Part shown: positions 9,094 to 17,203 of the stretch, in pieces
Numbering within the stretch: position 1 is the first letter of the stretch
Layout of the letters: each line of letters begins with the position of its first letter
Origin: Phycisphaerales bacterium
GTDB taxonomy: Bacteria; Planctomycetota; Phycisphaerae; Phycisphaerales; UBA1924
Reading direction: 5' to 3'
DNA: 47,932 bases
Assembly: GCA_007693785.1 (NCBI GenBank)
Contig: RECY01000045.1
Location: forward strand, 1 to 47,932
Notes under the pieces: model-generated
Told to the model about the DNA's origin: nothing
The model's input: the letters and a program-made list of their open reading frames with translations, nothing else
Databases searched by the model: none
Translations under genes and position numbers: made by a program

Positions 9094-9867
9094 TTAGGAC
9101 GAGCGGCTGTTGGCCGGGCGGAGCGCGTCGGCCAATTCCTTGGGGAGGAACAGGATCACCCCGCAAGAGGGGCAGAAATTGACGGTGCCTTTGCTGAGCA
9201 CGGCGCTCATCGCCTCGACGGGCAGCTCCATCATGCACGACCCGCAGGTGTACTCGTGGCGCCGACGGTCCTGCTCCTCGATCGGGGCCATCGGGTCCTC
9301 GTCGGGGTGGCGGGCGATCCGCTTGTCGTAGTCTCGCAAGGCGTCGGCGGGGGCGAGGCCCCGGAGGCGGTCGCGGTCGGCCTCGAGTTCCTTCAGACGC
9401 CCGGCGATCTCGCCCTCACGCTCGGTGCGCTCGCCCTCGGCGACGTGGCACATCTTGCTCCGCTCGGCGATCGCCTCTTCCAGAGCCGCCAGCTCGCCCT
9501 TGAGTTCGTCGATCTGCTGGAGGTATTCCAGAGCCGAGGACTCGGCCTTGTCCTTATCGGCCTTAAAGGTGTTCACCTCGGTCAGGAAGGCTTTGTACTC
9601 GCGGGCGGTCTTGGCGAGGTTCATCTGCTCGCGGAGGGTGTTGACCTTCTCCTCGAGGCGGGCGGCCTCGCCCTCGTGCTCGCCGGCTTTCGCCTGGAGT
9701 TGGCGGAGCTGCCGATCGGCGGCTTCCTTCTTCTGCGTCAGGCTCGCAAGCTGCTGGCTCTGGGCCCCGAGGAACCGCTCGGCCTGGTTCAGCCTCGACC
9801 GCAAGCCGCGGAGTTGCTTGTCCACCTCGAAGACCTGCCGAAGCCGCTCCGTCGCCGTTTCGCTCAT
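9094..9867 (-). CDS. CdsZ-family coiled-coil zinc-ribbon protein
   Basis: A 257-residue protein: a long antiparallel coiled coil (about residues 5-175, rich in E, K, R, Q and L) followed by a C4 zinc ribbon with YTCGSC and NFCPSCG separated by about 20 residues. This is the architecture of the family formerly called DUF164, a nucleic-acid-binding group. A GGGAG about 7 bp upstream supports the ATG at 9867. The gene may be co-transcribed with the glycosyltransferase downstream, with a 40-bp gap. The cellular role of this copy cannot be read from the sequence. Confidence 0.82.
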   Translation of the reverse strand: MSETATERLRQVFEVDKQLRGLRSRLNQAERFLGAQSQQLASLTQKKEAADRQLRQLQAKAGEHEGEAARLEEKVNTLREQMNLAKTAREYKAFLTEVNTFKADKDKAESSALEYLQQIDELKGELAALEEAIAERSKMCHVAEGERTEREGEIAGRLKELEADRDRLRGLAPADALRDYDKRIARHPDEDPMAPIEEQDRRRHEYTCGSCMMELPVEAMSAVLSKGTVNFCPSCGVILFLPKELADALRPANSRSS

Positions 9868-9926
9868 CCAGCACTCCCGTCCGTTTCATCCAGCATAGCA
9901 CAACCGCCGGAGAAGGGGGGCGTCAT

Positions 9927-10829
9927 TCATGACACCAGTGTCAGCATCCAGTACGCGACCGGGGCGACCAGCAGCGGGGAATCGACCACGTCGATCACCC
10001 CGCCGAAACCCGGGAGCGTGCGGCTCGAGTCCTTCGCACCCGCGTCCCGCTTGACCATGCTCGCGACCAGGTCCCCGAGCTGCCCGACCAGCCCGAAGAC
10101 CGCCCCCATCACCGCCCCGGCCCCGATGCCGATCGGCGTCCCGAGCCACGCCCCGAGCGCCCACGCCCCCACCGCACCGAGCAGGGCGCTCGCGAGCACG
10201 CCCCCGACCAGACCCTCCCATGTCTTGCCCGGGCTGAGCCAGACGATCAGCTTGTGGCGGCCGATCGCGCGCCCGGTGAAGTAAGCGCCGATATCGCACC
10301 CCTTGGTGGTGAGCAGGATCCAGAGGATGAGCCAGGCCGAGTGCTCGCGACGGATCGCGAGCAGGAAGCCGAACGTCAGCCCGAGATAGACGAACGCGAG
10401 GAGCACGCCGCCGGTCGCGGCGACCACGCCCTCGACGGACTGGTGGCGCGAAAAATACACGACCGAGGCGAGGAGCATGACGATCGCGGCCGAGCTGACG
10501 ATCGCGACGCTGCGGACGGCATCGACTTCTTCGGGAATCAGGCAGCTCACGCCGATGCCCAGGGCCGCGCCGAACGCGCTGAGCCAGCGGCTGGAGGCCA
10601 GCCCGACGCGGGCGAGCAGACCCGCCAATTCGATCGCCGCGAGGACCGCGATCGGCGTCGCGATCAGGACGATGATCGTGCCCGGGGGAAAGGTCTCGGT
10701 CCCGATCAGGCGGGCGGCCCATCCGGGCGTCGCGACCGTGTACAGCCACTCGTCGAGCCACAGCACCCCGAGCAACGCCAGGATGAGCACGGGACCGAGG
10801 AGCAGGCGTTCGCGCAGCATGCCGGGCAT
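9927..10829 (-). CDS. cdsA: Phosphatidate cytidylyltransferase
   Basis: An integral membrane enzyme of about 300 residues that makes CDP-diacylglycerol from phosphatidate and CTP. About eight hydrophobic helices precede the C-terminal signature SMVKRDAGAKDSSRTLPGFG followed by GVIDVVDS. In the usual signature this reads PGHGG.(L/I)DR.DS, so the His and Arg positions are Phe and Val here. TTKGCDIGAYFTGR and LSPGKTWEG are further family landmarks. The start is uncertain: the frame can begin at TTG 10850, ATG 10829 or ATG 10820, none with a good ribosome site. It lies just downstream of uppS on the same strand. Confidence 0.88.
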   Translation of the reverse strand: MPGMLRERLLLGPVLILALLGVLWLDEWLYTVATPGWAARLIGTETFPPGTIIVLIATPIAVLAAIELAGLLARVGLASSRWLSAFGAALGIGVSCLIPEEVDAVRSVAIVSSAAIVMLLASVVYFSRHQSVEGVVAATGGVLLAFVYLGLTFGFLLAIRREHSAWLILWILLTTKGCDIGAYFTGRAIGRHKLIVWLSPGKTWEGLVGGVLASALLGAVGAWALGAWLGTPIGIGAGAVMGAVFGLVGQLGDLVASMVKRDAGAKDSSRTLPGFGGVIDVVDSPLLVAPVAYWMLTLVS

Positions 10830-10888
10830 CGTACCGGGCTGAGGTGCCAAAACGACCCGGGGCGCGCGGTTGGTTGTGCGCGGTTGGT

Positions 10889-11782
10889 TCAGGCGGTCGG
10901 CGTGTTGAGGCCGCCGAAGCGCCGGTCGCGGGCGGCGTAGGCCGTGATCGCCTGGCGCAACGCCGCCTCTCGAAAATCAGGCCAGTACGTCTCGGTGACG
11001 TACAGCTCGGCGTAGCTGATCTGCCACAACAGGTAGTTGCTGACGCGCAGCTCGCCGGCGGTGCGGATCAACAGGTCGGGGTCCGGCAGGTCGGGGGCGT
11101 AGAGATGGGCCGCGACGGTCGATTCGTTGACGTCCGCCGGATCGAGCTCGCCCGCGCGTACGCGTTCGGCGATGCACCGGGCGGCGTCGGCGATCTCTGA
11201 TCGCGAGCCGTAGTTGAGCGCGAGGCAGAGCGTCGCGCGAGTGCAGTCGCTGGTGAGCTCTTCGAGCATCGCGACGCCCTTGCGGACGGGCTCGGGTAGG
11301 CCCTCGCGCCGCCCGATGACGCGGAAGCGGACGCCGTTGCGGAGGAGCAGGTCGCGGTTGCCCTCCAGGTAGGCCTCGCAGAGGGCCATGAGCGCCTCGA
11401 CCTCCTCCGGCGGGCGCTTCCAGTTCTCCAGGCTGAACGAGTAGAGCGTGAGCACCTCGACGCCCATCCGTCCGGCGGCCTCGACCACCGTGCGCACAGA
11501 CGCGGCGCCGTTGCGGTGCCCGAAGATGCGCGGGAAGCCGCGCTCCTGGGCCCAGCGCCCGTTGCCGTCCATGATGATCGCGACGTGGCGCGGGACGCGG
11601 CTCGGGGGGACGCCCGGCAAGTGACGGAGCGGGTCGGCCTCGGGGTTGCGGGCCTGGATCGCGGCCAGGGCTCGGCGGTCGGTTTCACTGAGCGTGGGCG
11701 CGCCATCGCGGGCGGGCGCTGGCGAGGGCGTCGGCGTCGCGGGCGTGTTCGGCTGGATGGTGTGCAGACTGGCGTCGGTCAT
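10889..11782 (-). CDS. uppS: Isoprenyl (undecaprenyl) diphosphate synthase
   Basis: A 297-residue cis-prenyltransferase that builds the C55 lipid carrier for cell-wall sugars. The catalytic P-loop HVAIIMDGNGRWAQ contains Asp72; further landmarks are RIFGHRNGAASVR, TLYSFSLENWKRP, LALNYGSRSEI and DLLIRTAGELRVSNYLLWQ. About 65 residues rich in Pro, Thr and Ala precede the domain, longer than in most bacterial enzymes. The ATG at 11782 is chosen over a GTG 12 bp upstream. Its position directly before cdsA matches the common uppS-cdsA order, a membrane and cell-envelope operon. Confidence 0.94.
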   Translation of the reverse strand: MTDASLHTIQPNTPATPTPSPAPARDGAPTLSETDRRALAAIQARNPEADPLRHLPGVPPSRVPRHVAIIMDGNGRWAQERGFPRIFGHRNGAASVRTVVEAAGRMGVEVLTLYSFSLENWKRPPEEVEALMALCEAYLEGNRDLLLRNGVRFRVIGRREGLPEPVRKGVAMLEELTSDCTRATLCLALNYGSRSEIADAARCIAERVRAGELDPADVNESTVAAHLYAPDLPDPDLLIRTAGELRVSNYLLWQISYAELYVTETYWPDFREAALRQAITAYAARDRRFGGLNTPTA

Positions 11783-11804
11783 CCGTTCCCCCACACGCGA
11801 GCGG

Positions 11805-13157
11805 TCATCCGAGCCGCCCTTCGATCGTCTGGGCCCGGTCCGGGCCGACGCTGATCAGTTCCACCGGCACGCCGACGAAGGCGGCGATCCGCTCCACGTA
11901 CGCCCGGGCGGCGGGCGGGAGTTCGCCCGGCGTGCGCACGTGCCCGAGGTCCTCATCCCACCCCGCCATCGTCTCCCAGACGGGCTCGACGCTTTCCAGC
12001 TCGCTCGCGTCCGGCAGGAAGCGCTCGGTCACCTCGCCCGAGGGGAGGTGGTAGCCGACGCAGAGGCGGAGCTCGCCGATCCCGCTGAGCACGTCGAGCA
12101 TCGTCAGGGCGAGGCCGGTGGCGCCGTTGAGCATCGCGGCGTATCGCGTCGCGACCAGGTCGAGCCAGCCGCAGCGTCGTGGGCGGCCCGTGGTGGTGCC
12201 GTACTCGCGACCGCGTTCGCGGATGCGATCGCCGAGTTCGTCGGTGAGCTCGGTCGGGAACGGGCCCGCGCCGACGCGGGTGCAATAGGCCTTGGCGACG
12301 CCCAGCACGCGCCCGAGCCGCGTGGTCGGGACGCCGGTGCCGACGCCGATGCCCAAGGCCGAGCAACTCGAACTGGTGACGAAGGGGTACGTCCCGTGAT
12401 CGACGTCCAGCAGCGTGGCGTTGGCGCCGGTGAACAGGACGCGATCGCCGGCGGCGAGGCGGTCGTGGAGCAGATAGGTCGTGTCGGTGATGCGGGCGCG
12501 GAGCGCCTCGCCCCAAGCGAGGGCGGTCTCGAGGATCTCGCCCGCTTTCGGCTCCGGCACGCCCTCGGGCTTGAGCTCGCGGAAGAGGATGTCGCGGTAG
12601 CCGCAGCTCGCGTCGATTTTTTCGCGAAGCACGTCCGGGCGGAGCAGGTCGCCGACGCGGACGGCCATGGCGCGCTGGACCTTGTCGGCGTAGCACGGCC
12701 CGATGCCGCGTTTGGTCGTGCCGATCTGCCCGATGCGGGGCGAGCCGGTCGCGTGGAGCCCGGGCTCGGCCGCCGCGAGACGGTCGCGGAGATACGCCTC
12801 CCGAAGCTCGTCCTCGGCCTTGTGGTGCGGGAGCACGACGTGGGCCCGGTCGCTGACGAACAGGCGGCTCATGTCGATCCCGCGGGCCTCGAGCGCCCCG
12901 ATCTCGTCCAGAAGCTTCGCCGGGTCGACCACGACGCCGTTGCCGACGACCAGGAGCGTGCCGGGGTTGAGGACCCCGGTGGGGATCAGGTGGAGCGCGA
13001 AGCGTTCGCCGTTGACGACGACGGAGTTGCCGGCGTTGGCGCCGCCGTTGTAGCGGACGACAACCTCGTGCTCTCGTGCGAGCAGGTCGCAGACCTTGCC
13101 CTTGCCCTCGTCGCCCCAGTGGAGCCCGACGACCGCGTTGGCAGAACCCGTCGGCAT
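11805..13157 (-). CDS. purA: Adenylosuccinate synthetase
   Basis: A 450-residue GTP-dependent enzyme joining IMP and aspartate in AMP synthesis. The N-terminal loop reads GLHWGDEGKGKV, with catalytic Asp16; the residue before the Trp is His where most family members have Gln. Other landmarks are RYNGGANAGNSV, GNGVVVDP, IGTTKRGIGPCYADK, the SSSCSALGIGVG region and the substrate loop YGTTTGRPRRCGWLD. The ATG at 13157 has a GGGAG roughly 10 bp upstream; the longer frame adds 25 low-complexity residues. Its stop lies 22 bp from the start of uppS, so the two may share a transcript. Confidence 0.95.
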   Translation of the reverse strand: MPTGSANAVVGLHWGDEGKGKVCDLLAREHEVVVRYNGGANAGNSVVVNGERFALHLIPTGVLNPGTLLVVGNGVVVDPAKLLDEIGALEARGIDMSRLFVSDRAHVVLPHHKAEDELREAYLRDRLAAAEPGLHATGSPRIGQIGTTKRGIGPCYADKVQRAMAVRVGDLLRPDVLREKIDASCGYRDILFRELKPEGVPEPKAGEILETALAWGEALRARITDTTYLLHDRLAAGDRVLFTGANATLLDVDHGTYPFVTSSSCSALGIGVGTGVPTTRLGRVLGVAKAYCTRVGAGPFPTELTDELGDRIRERGREYGTTTGRPRRCGWLDLVATRYAAMLNGATGLALTMLDVLSGIGELRLCVGYHLPSGEVTERFLPDASELESVEPVWETMAGWDEDLGHVRTPGELPPAARAYVERIAAFVGVPVELISVGPDRAQTIEGRLG

Positions 13158-13365
13158 CGTTCGTTCACGCTCCCGTTCTCGGACCGCTGCAAGGGTAACC
13201 ACCCGCTCCGGGGGGCGGTTCGTCAGGCTCAAAGCCTAGGTCGGGCGACGTGCTCCGCCCCATCGGCACAACCGGCAGCGGATTCCCACACGGCACGGGC
13301 CCAACACCGGCGGAAGGTCAAGCTCGGGGGGCGGGGGTCCGATTCACGGGCCAGGAGACGCCGCC

Positions 13366-13548
13366 ATGTCGCAGGAAGCCATCCGGATCATGTGCCCGAA
13401 CCTCACCTGCCGCAAGGTGCTGGCGGTGCCCGTCTCCGCGCGTGGCAAGACCGTGCGGTGCCGCAACTGCGGGACGAACATCCGAGTCCCCGACAGCAAG
13501 GCCGCCGTGAAGCCGAACGACAAGAGCGAGCAGACCAACGCCGCCTGA
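13366..13548 (+). CDS. Small zinc-ribbon protein
   Basis: A 60-residue protein with two Cys pairs, MCPNLTC and RCRNCG, spaced about 16 residues apart, in the style of MJ0042/TFIIS-like zinc ribbons that sit at the N-terminus of many larger proteins; here the ribbon stands alone with a polar tail. The ATG at 13366 lies shortly after GGAGACG. The final codons and the stop form the first unit of a five-copy 16-bp tandem repeat that continues past the gene. The function is unknown. Confidence 0.72.
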   Translation: MSQEAIRIMCPNLTCRKVLAVPVSARGKTVRCRNCGTNIRVPDSKAAVKPNDKSEQTNAA

Positions 13549-13612
13549 GACCAACGCCGCGTGAGACCAACCCCGACTGAGACCGGCGCCGACTGAGACC
13601 GGCGCCGCCTGA
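13533..13612 (+). repeat. Five-unit 16-bp tandem repeat overlapping a gene end
   Basis: Five consecutive 16-bp units start at 13533, 13549, 13565, 13581 and 13597. The first is GACCAACGCCGCCTGA, the last GACCGGCGCCGCCTGA, and every unit ends with CTGA or GTGA. The first unit is the end of the zinc-ribbon gene including its stop. Because 16 is not a multiple of 3, the later TGAs fall in all three frames. The units carry the GGCGCC or CGCCGC core that could form weak hairpins. Confidence 0.9.
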
Positions 13613-13643
13613 GAACAGGTTCGGAGCGCCCGCCCGGGCGTGC

Positions 13644-14141
13644 CTACAGCGCCGGCTGATCGTTCAGGTCGTCGTCGTCCAGGTCGAAATCGAAATCCAT
13701 CAGGCTGCTGCTGTCCGGGTCCGCATCCTTCGGCTCGGGGGGGTCGTCGTCGTCCAGCAGGTCGTCGCGCGAGGGCTCGCGTTTTTCCTGCACCGTCGGG
13801 GGCAGCCCGCGGGCGAGGCTCTCGGCGACGTCCACGTTCGCCGGCTCGCCGTCCACGCGCACCACGAGCACCACCGGGCCGATCGCGATCAGGTCGCCCG
13901 GGTTCAGCTCGCGGTCGCCGGTAACCTGCTCCCGGTTGACGAACGTGCCGTTGCTGGAGCCCAGGTCGCGGACGGAGAGCGTGCCGTCGTCCATGCGCAG
14001 CTCGGCGTGCTTTCGACTGACGGCCGCGAGGGGGATGCGCAGCTCGCACCCGTCCTGTCGCCCCACCACGTACCGATCGCGGTGGAGCTCCAGCTCCTGG
14101 CTCTTGCCGTTGCTCCGGACGACCACGAGGCTCGCGTTCAA
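13644..14141 (-). CDS. FHA-domain protein with acidic tail
   Basis: A 165-residue protein with one forkhead-associated domain, a phosphothreonine-binding module. The conserved set is present: YVVGRQDGCELRI (Gly and Arg of the first loop), VSRKHAEL (Ser, Arg, Lys and His) and LGSSNGTFVN. From about residue 120 the protein is a highly acidic tail with repeated Asp clusters. The frame can only begin with TTG at 14141, preceded by an AGGAAGG-like site. It is divergent from hemW across 68 bp. The kinase partner is not in the window. Confidence 0.87.
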   Translation of the reverse strand: MNASLVVVRSNGKSQELELHRDRYVVGRQDGCELRIPLAAVSRKHAELRMDDGTLSVRDLGSSNGTFVNREQVTGDRELNPGDLIAIGPVVLVVRVDGEPANVDVAESLARGLPPTVQEKREPSRDDLLDDDDPPEPKDADPDSSSLMDFDFDLDDDDLNDQPAL

Positions 14142-14209
14142 ACCAAACCTACCCTTCCTGCAGCACCGCTCCCCGCCCGCAGCACGGGATTAGCCCTCGG
14201 GATCCAGCC

Positions 14210-15499
14210 CTGACGACGCCGAAGACTATCGCCCTGCCCACGACGCCGCAACGCCCGCCCCGGACCGCGCTCGACGTCGCCACGCCCGCCCTGGCCGATC
14301 CCGAACGCGCCCCGGCCCCCCACCTTTACATCCACGTCCCCTTCTGCTTCCACAAATGCCACTATTGCGATTTTTACTCGATCGTCGACACCCGCGGCCG
14401 CCAGCCGGCGTTTACCGCCCGCCTCGAGCGCGAGCTCGCGGCCCTTTCGCCCCTCGCCCATGACCCCCACGGCACGCCCGCCCCGCTCCGGACGGTCTTC
14501 GTCGGGGGGGGCACGCCGACGCTGCTGTCGCCGGCGCTCTGGCGGGACCTGCTCCGCACGCTGGACGAGCGCTACGACCTGTCCGCGATCCGACGGGGCG
14601 AGGCGGGCACCGAGTTCTCCGTCGAGTGCAACCCGGAGACGGCGACGCGCGAGCTGTTCGACATGCTCCGCGAGGGCGGCGTCAACCGGCTCTCCATCGG
14701 GGCGCAGTCCTTTAACCCCGCCCACCTGAAAACACTGGAACGCTGGCACAACCCGGCGAACGTCGGGCGCGCGGTCGAGATGGCAAGGCGGGCGGGGATC
14801 GAGCGGGTTTCGGCCGATCTCATCTTCGCGATCCCCGGGCAGACGATGCGCGAGTGGCTGGATGACCTGCGCTGTGCGCTCGACCTCGGCGTCGAGCACA
14901 CGTCCTGCTATGCGCTGACCTTCGAGCCCGGGACGGCGATGACCCGGCGCATGGAGCTCGGGCGCTTCGAACCGGCCGACGAGGATCTCGAATTGGAAAT
15001 GATGCGCGCCACCCGAGAAACCCTCGCGGCTCACGGGCTCCACCGCTACGAGGTCAGCAACTTTGCGCGCCCGGGGCGCGAGAGCGCGCACAATCTCGCG
15101 TACTGGCGTCAGGCCGACTGGCTGGCGGCCGGCCCGAGCGCGAGCGGGCACCTCGGAGGGCGGCGGTGGAAGAACGCGCCTCGACTGGACGACTACCTCA
15201 CGATCGACGAGGATGGCTTCGCGCCGATCACCGACCACGAGGCGCCGGAGCCGCGTCGGAACCTTGTCGAAGCGATCATGACCGGGCTGCGTCTGACGGA
15301 AGGGTTGGATGCCGGCGTGTATCTAGCCCGTGCCGAGGCGATCGATGGGGTGACCGGGGCGCGCCTGCGAGCCGCGGCGGCGTTGCAAGTCAGCGAGGGG
15401 CTGATGACCGACTGCGATGGGCACTGGACGCTCACTGAACGCGGTGTTGAGTTGACCAACCGCGTCGTGCGCGCGCTGATGGACGCTGTCGATCCCTGA
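14210..15499 (+). CDS. hemW: HemW-type radical SAM protein with non-canonical start
   Basis: A radical SAM protein of the HemW (heme chaperone, formerly HemN-like) family. The cluster motif is LYIHVPFCFHKCHYCDFYS, giving CxxxCxxC at about residues 46, 50 and 53; the glycine-rich VFVGGGTPTLL and NRLSIGAQSFN follow. No ATG, GTG or TTG lies in frame between the edge of the divergent FHA gene and this motif; the first ATG, at 14663, is well past the cluster. The best candidate is CTG at 14210, giving an N-terminus MTTPKTIAL and 429 residues; ATT at 14189 is possible. Function is sure, the start is not. Confidence 0.85.
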   Translation: MTTPKTIALPTTPQRPPRTALDVATPALADPERAPAPHLYIHVPFCFHKCHYCDFYSIVDTRGRQPAFTARLERELAALSPLAHDPHGTPAPLRTVFVGGGTPTLLSPALWRDLLRTLDERYDLSAIRRGEAGTEFSVECNPETATRELFDMLREGGVNRLSIGAQSFNPAHLKTLERWHNPANVGRAVEMARRAGIERVSADLIFAIPGQTMREWLDDLRCALDLGVEHTSCYALTFEPGTAMTRRMELGRFEPADEDLELEMMRATRETLAAHGLHRYEVSNFARPGRESAHNLAYWRQADWLAAGPSASGHLGGRRWKNAPRLDDYLTIDEDGFAPITDHEAPEPRRNLVEAIMTGLRLTEGLDAGVYLARAEAIDGVTGARLRAAAALQVSEGLMTDCDGHWTLTERGVELTNRVVRALMDAVDP

Positions 15500-15552
15500 T
15501 TTTTGATGAATCGGTAGGGCGGGCGTCTTGCGCGTCGAGGAGCGTCGGGAGA

Positions 15553-15574
15553 GACGGGCCAGAGGCTCGTCCCA
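15553..15574. repeat. Palindrome, family B copy 1
   Basis: A stem of GACGGGCC and GGCTCGTC around AGA, followed by CCACC, in the gap between hemW and the rluA-type gene. The same design (GACGGGC..., then ..GTCCCAC) recurs at 33,335. The stem has one G-T pair, which suggests either selection for structure or recent decay. It could serve as a bidirectional terminator for the two converging genes. Confidence 0.6.
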
Positions 15575-15618
15575 CCGAGCTTCAAGAGACGCCAAAATCA
15601 TCACGTGGGCGGCTCGGC

Positions 15619-16437
15619 TCAGAGTTCCGGGGCGTCGAGGTCGAGGCGGCGGAGGACCTTGCGGAGCTCTTTGGGCATCCCACTGCGGTGCTCGACGGGC
15701 TCGCCGGTGGTCGGGTGGTCGAAACGCAGGCGGCAGGCGTGCAGGCAGAGGCGGTTCGCGGCCTCGCCGATGTTCTTCGGCGCGTACAGCTCGTCCCCCA
15801 CCACCGCGGCTCCGATCGCCGCCAGGTGCAGGCGGACCTGGTGCAGGCGACCGGTCACGGGGCGGGCCTCGATGAGCGCGCCGAGGTCGGAGGCCTGAAG
15901 GACGCGGTAGGCGGTGACGGCGGCTTTGCCCGCGTCGGCGGAGCCGCGGACGACGCGCCCGGTCTTGGTCGAGGTGTAACGGTTCTTGCGTTCGACGAGC
16001 TCTTCGATCGCGAGGCGGACGACGCCCTCGGGGGCGTTGGGGGCCTTGTGGCAGATCGCCCAGTAGCGTTTTTGCACCTTGCGTTCGGCGAACTGCGCGC
16101 GCATGTGGTCGTAGGCGGACGGGGTGAGCGCGACGGCGATCAGCCCGCTCGTCTCTTTATCCAGGCGGTGGACGAGCCCGAAGTCCCGCTTGGCGCCGAG
16201 GTTCTGGAGCTGAGGGCCCCAGCGGGCGAAGAGCCCGTTGAGCAGGGTGTCGCCCTCGTGCCCGACGCCGGGCTGGGTGACGAGTCGTGCGGGCTTCTCG
16301 ACGACGAGGACGTCGTCGTCCTCGTAGCGCAGGCCGAAGGTCACGCGGTCGTTGGGCTCGATGGTCAGGGTCGCCAAGAAACGGTTCCGATCGTGGGCGT
16401 TCAGCCTCGCGGGCAGGCGTCTTCGTCGAGGTACCAT
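15619..16437 (-). CDS. RluA-family pseudouridine synthase
   Basis: A 272-residue RNA pseudouridine synthase. The catalytic motif is HRLDKETSGL with Asp93; LRYEDDDVLVVEKPARLVTQ before it and ARPVTGRLHQVRLHL after it are standard for RluA/RluC/RluD enzymes. No S4 domain is seen, so it is a short form. The ATG at 16437 makes the gene overlap the end of pgl by 37 bp; a TTG at 16377 would remove the overlap and give MATLTIEPNDR as the N-terminus. The RNA target cannot be told from sequence. Confidence 0.88.
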   Translation of the reverse strand: MVPRRRRLPARLNAHDRNRFLATLTIEPNDRVTFGLRYEDDDVLVVEKPARLVTQPGVGHEGDTLLNGLFARWGPQLQNLGAKRDFGLVHRLDKETSGLIAVALTPSAYDHMRAQFAERKVQKRYWAICHKAPNAPEGVVRLAIEELVERKNRYTSTKTGRVVRGSADAGKAAVTAYRVLQASDLGALIEARPVTGRLHQVRLHLAAIGAAVVGDELYAPKNIGEAANRLCLHACRLRFDHPTTGEPVEHRSGMPKELRKVLRRLDLDAPEL

Positions 16438-17195
16438 CGCAGCTCGCCGGCGAGCGGCTTCAGCCCGAGCACGGGCAGGTCCTGCACGCCGCCCTCACGA
16501 CGGGCAACGCGGGCGATGGTGCCGCGCTTCTTTTGGCCGGTCACGAGGACAGCGAGCGTGCGCGCCGTGTTGAGCAGGGGGAAGGTCATGGTCACGCGGT
16601 CGGGCGGGGTGACGTTCGCCCCGTCGTTGGCGACGTAGAAGCGTTCGTCCTCCCGCAGGGCGCGGCTGCGCGGAAAAAGGCTCGCGGTGTGCGCGTCGTC
16701 GCCCATGCCGAGGAGGACGAAATCGAGGCGATCATGCCCCTTCTCGCGTTCGGCGAGGGTTTCGCGGAGCTCCCGCTCGTACCGAATGTCGGCGTCCGGC
16801 TCGTGCGCGTGCGTCGGGTGGACCTGGCTCGGCGGGATGTCCGAATGCTCCACGATCAGCTCGCGGATCATGCGGAAGTTGCTGCGCTCGTCGTCCTCGG
16901 GCACGCGCCGCTCGTCGACGATCCAGAGGTGGGTCCGCTTCCAGGGGAGTTCGCGGTAGGCCGGGTCGTACATGAGGCGTTTGTAGAGGGGCTCGGGCGT
17001 GGACCCGCCGCTGAGGGCGAGGTGGAAATCGCCGAATGCTCGGACGCAGGCTTTCGCCTGGGCGAACAGGTCGGCCGCGACGGCGTCGACGAGCTCATCC
17101 ACGGTAGGGCGCACCACGACGGCCCCCGGCAGGTTCGGGGGCTGCGGCGCTGGCTCCATCTCGTACGGGGGGCGGTCTGGATCGGGCTCGAACAT
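16401..17195 (-). CDS. pgl: 6-phosphogluconolactonase
   Basis: A 264-residue DevB-type lactonase that hydrolyses 6-phosphogluconolactone, the product of G6P dehydrogenase. Landmarks are LALSGGSTPEPLYKRL, the WIVDERRVPEDDERSNFRM block, VLLGMGDDAHTASLFP and the TMTFPLLNTARTLAVLVTG strand. It is immediately downstream of zwf (8-bp gap), the usual pairing for the oxidative pentose phosphate pathway, and its 3' end overlaps the start of the pseudouridine synthase frame. Confidence 0.94.
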   Translation of the reverse strand: MFEPDPDRPPYEMEPAPQPPNLPGAVVVRPTVDELVDAVAADLFAQAKACVRAFGDFHLALSGGSTPEPLYKRLMYDPAYRELPWKRTHLWIVDERRVPEDDERSNFRMIRELIVEHSDIPPSQVHPTHAHEPDADIRYERELRETLAEREKGHDRLDFVLLGMGDDAHTASLFPRSRALREDERFYVANDGANVTPPDRVTMTFPLLNTARTLAVLVTGQKKRGTIARVARREGGVQDLPVLGLKPLAGELRWYLDEDACPRG

Positions 17196-17203
17196 GCGGG
17201 ACG

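Noticed and set aside
13533-13612. CRISPR array
   Set aside because: The 16-bp units are head-to-tail with no spacers and no cas genes are present.
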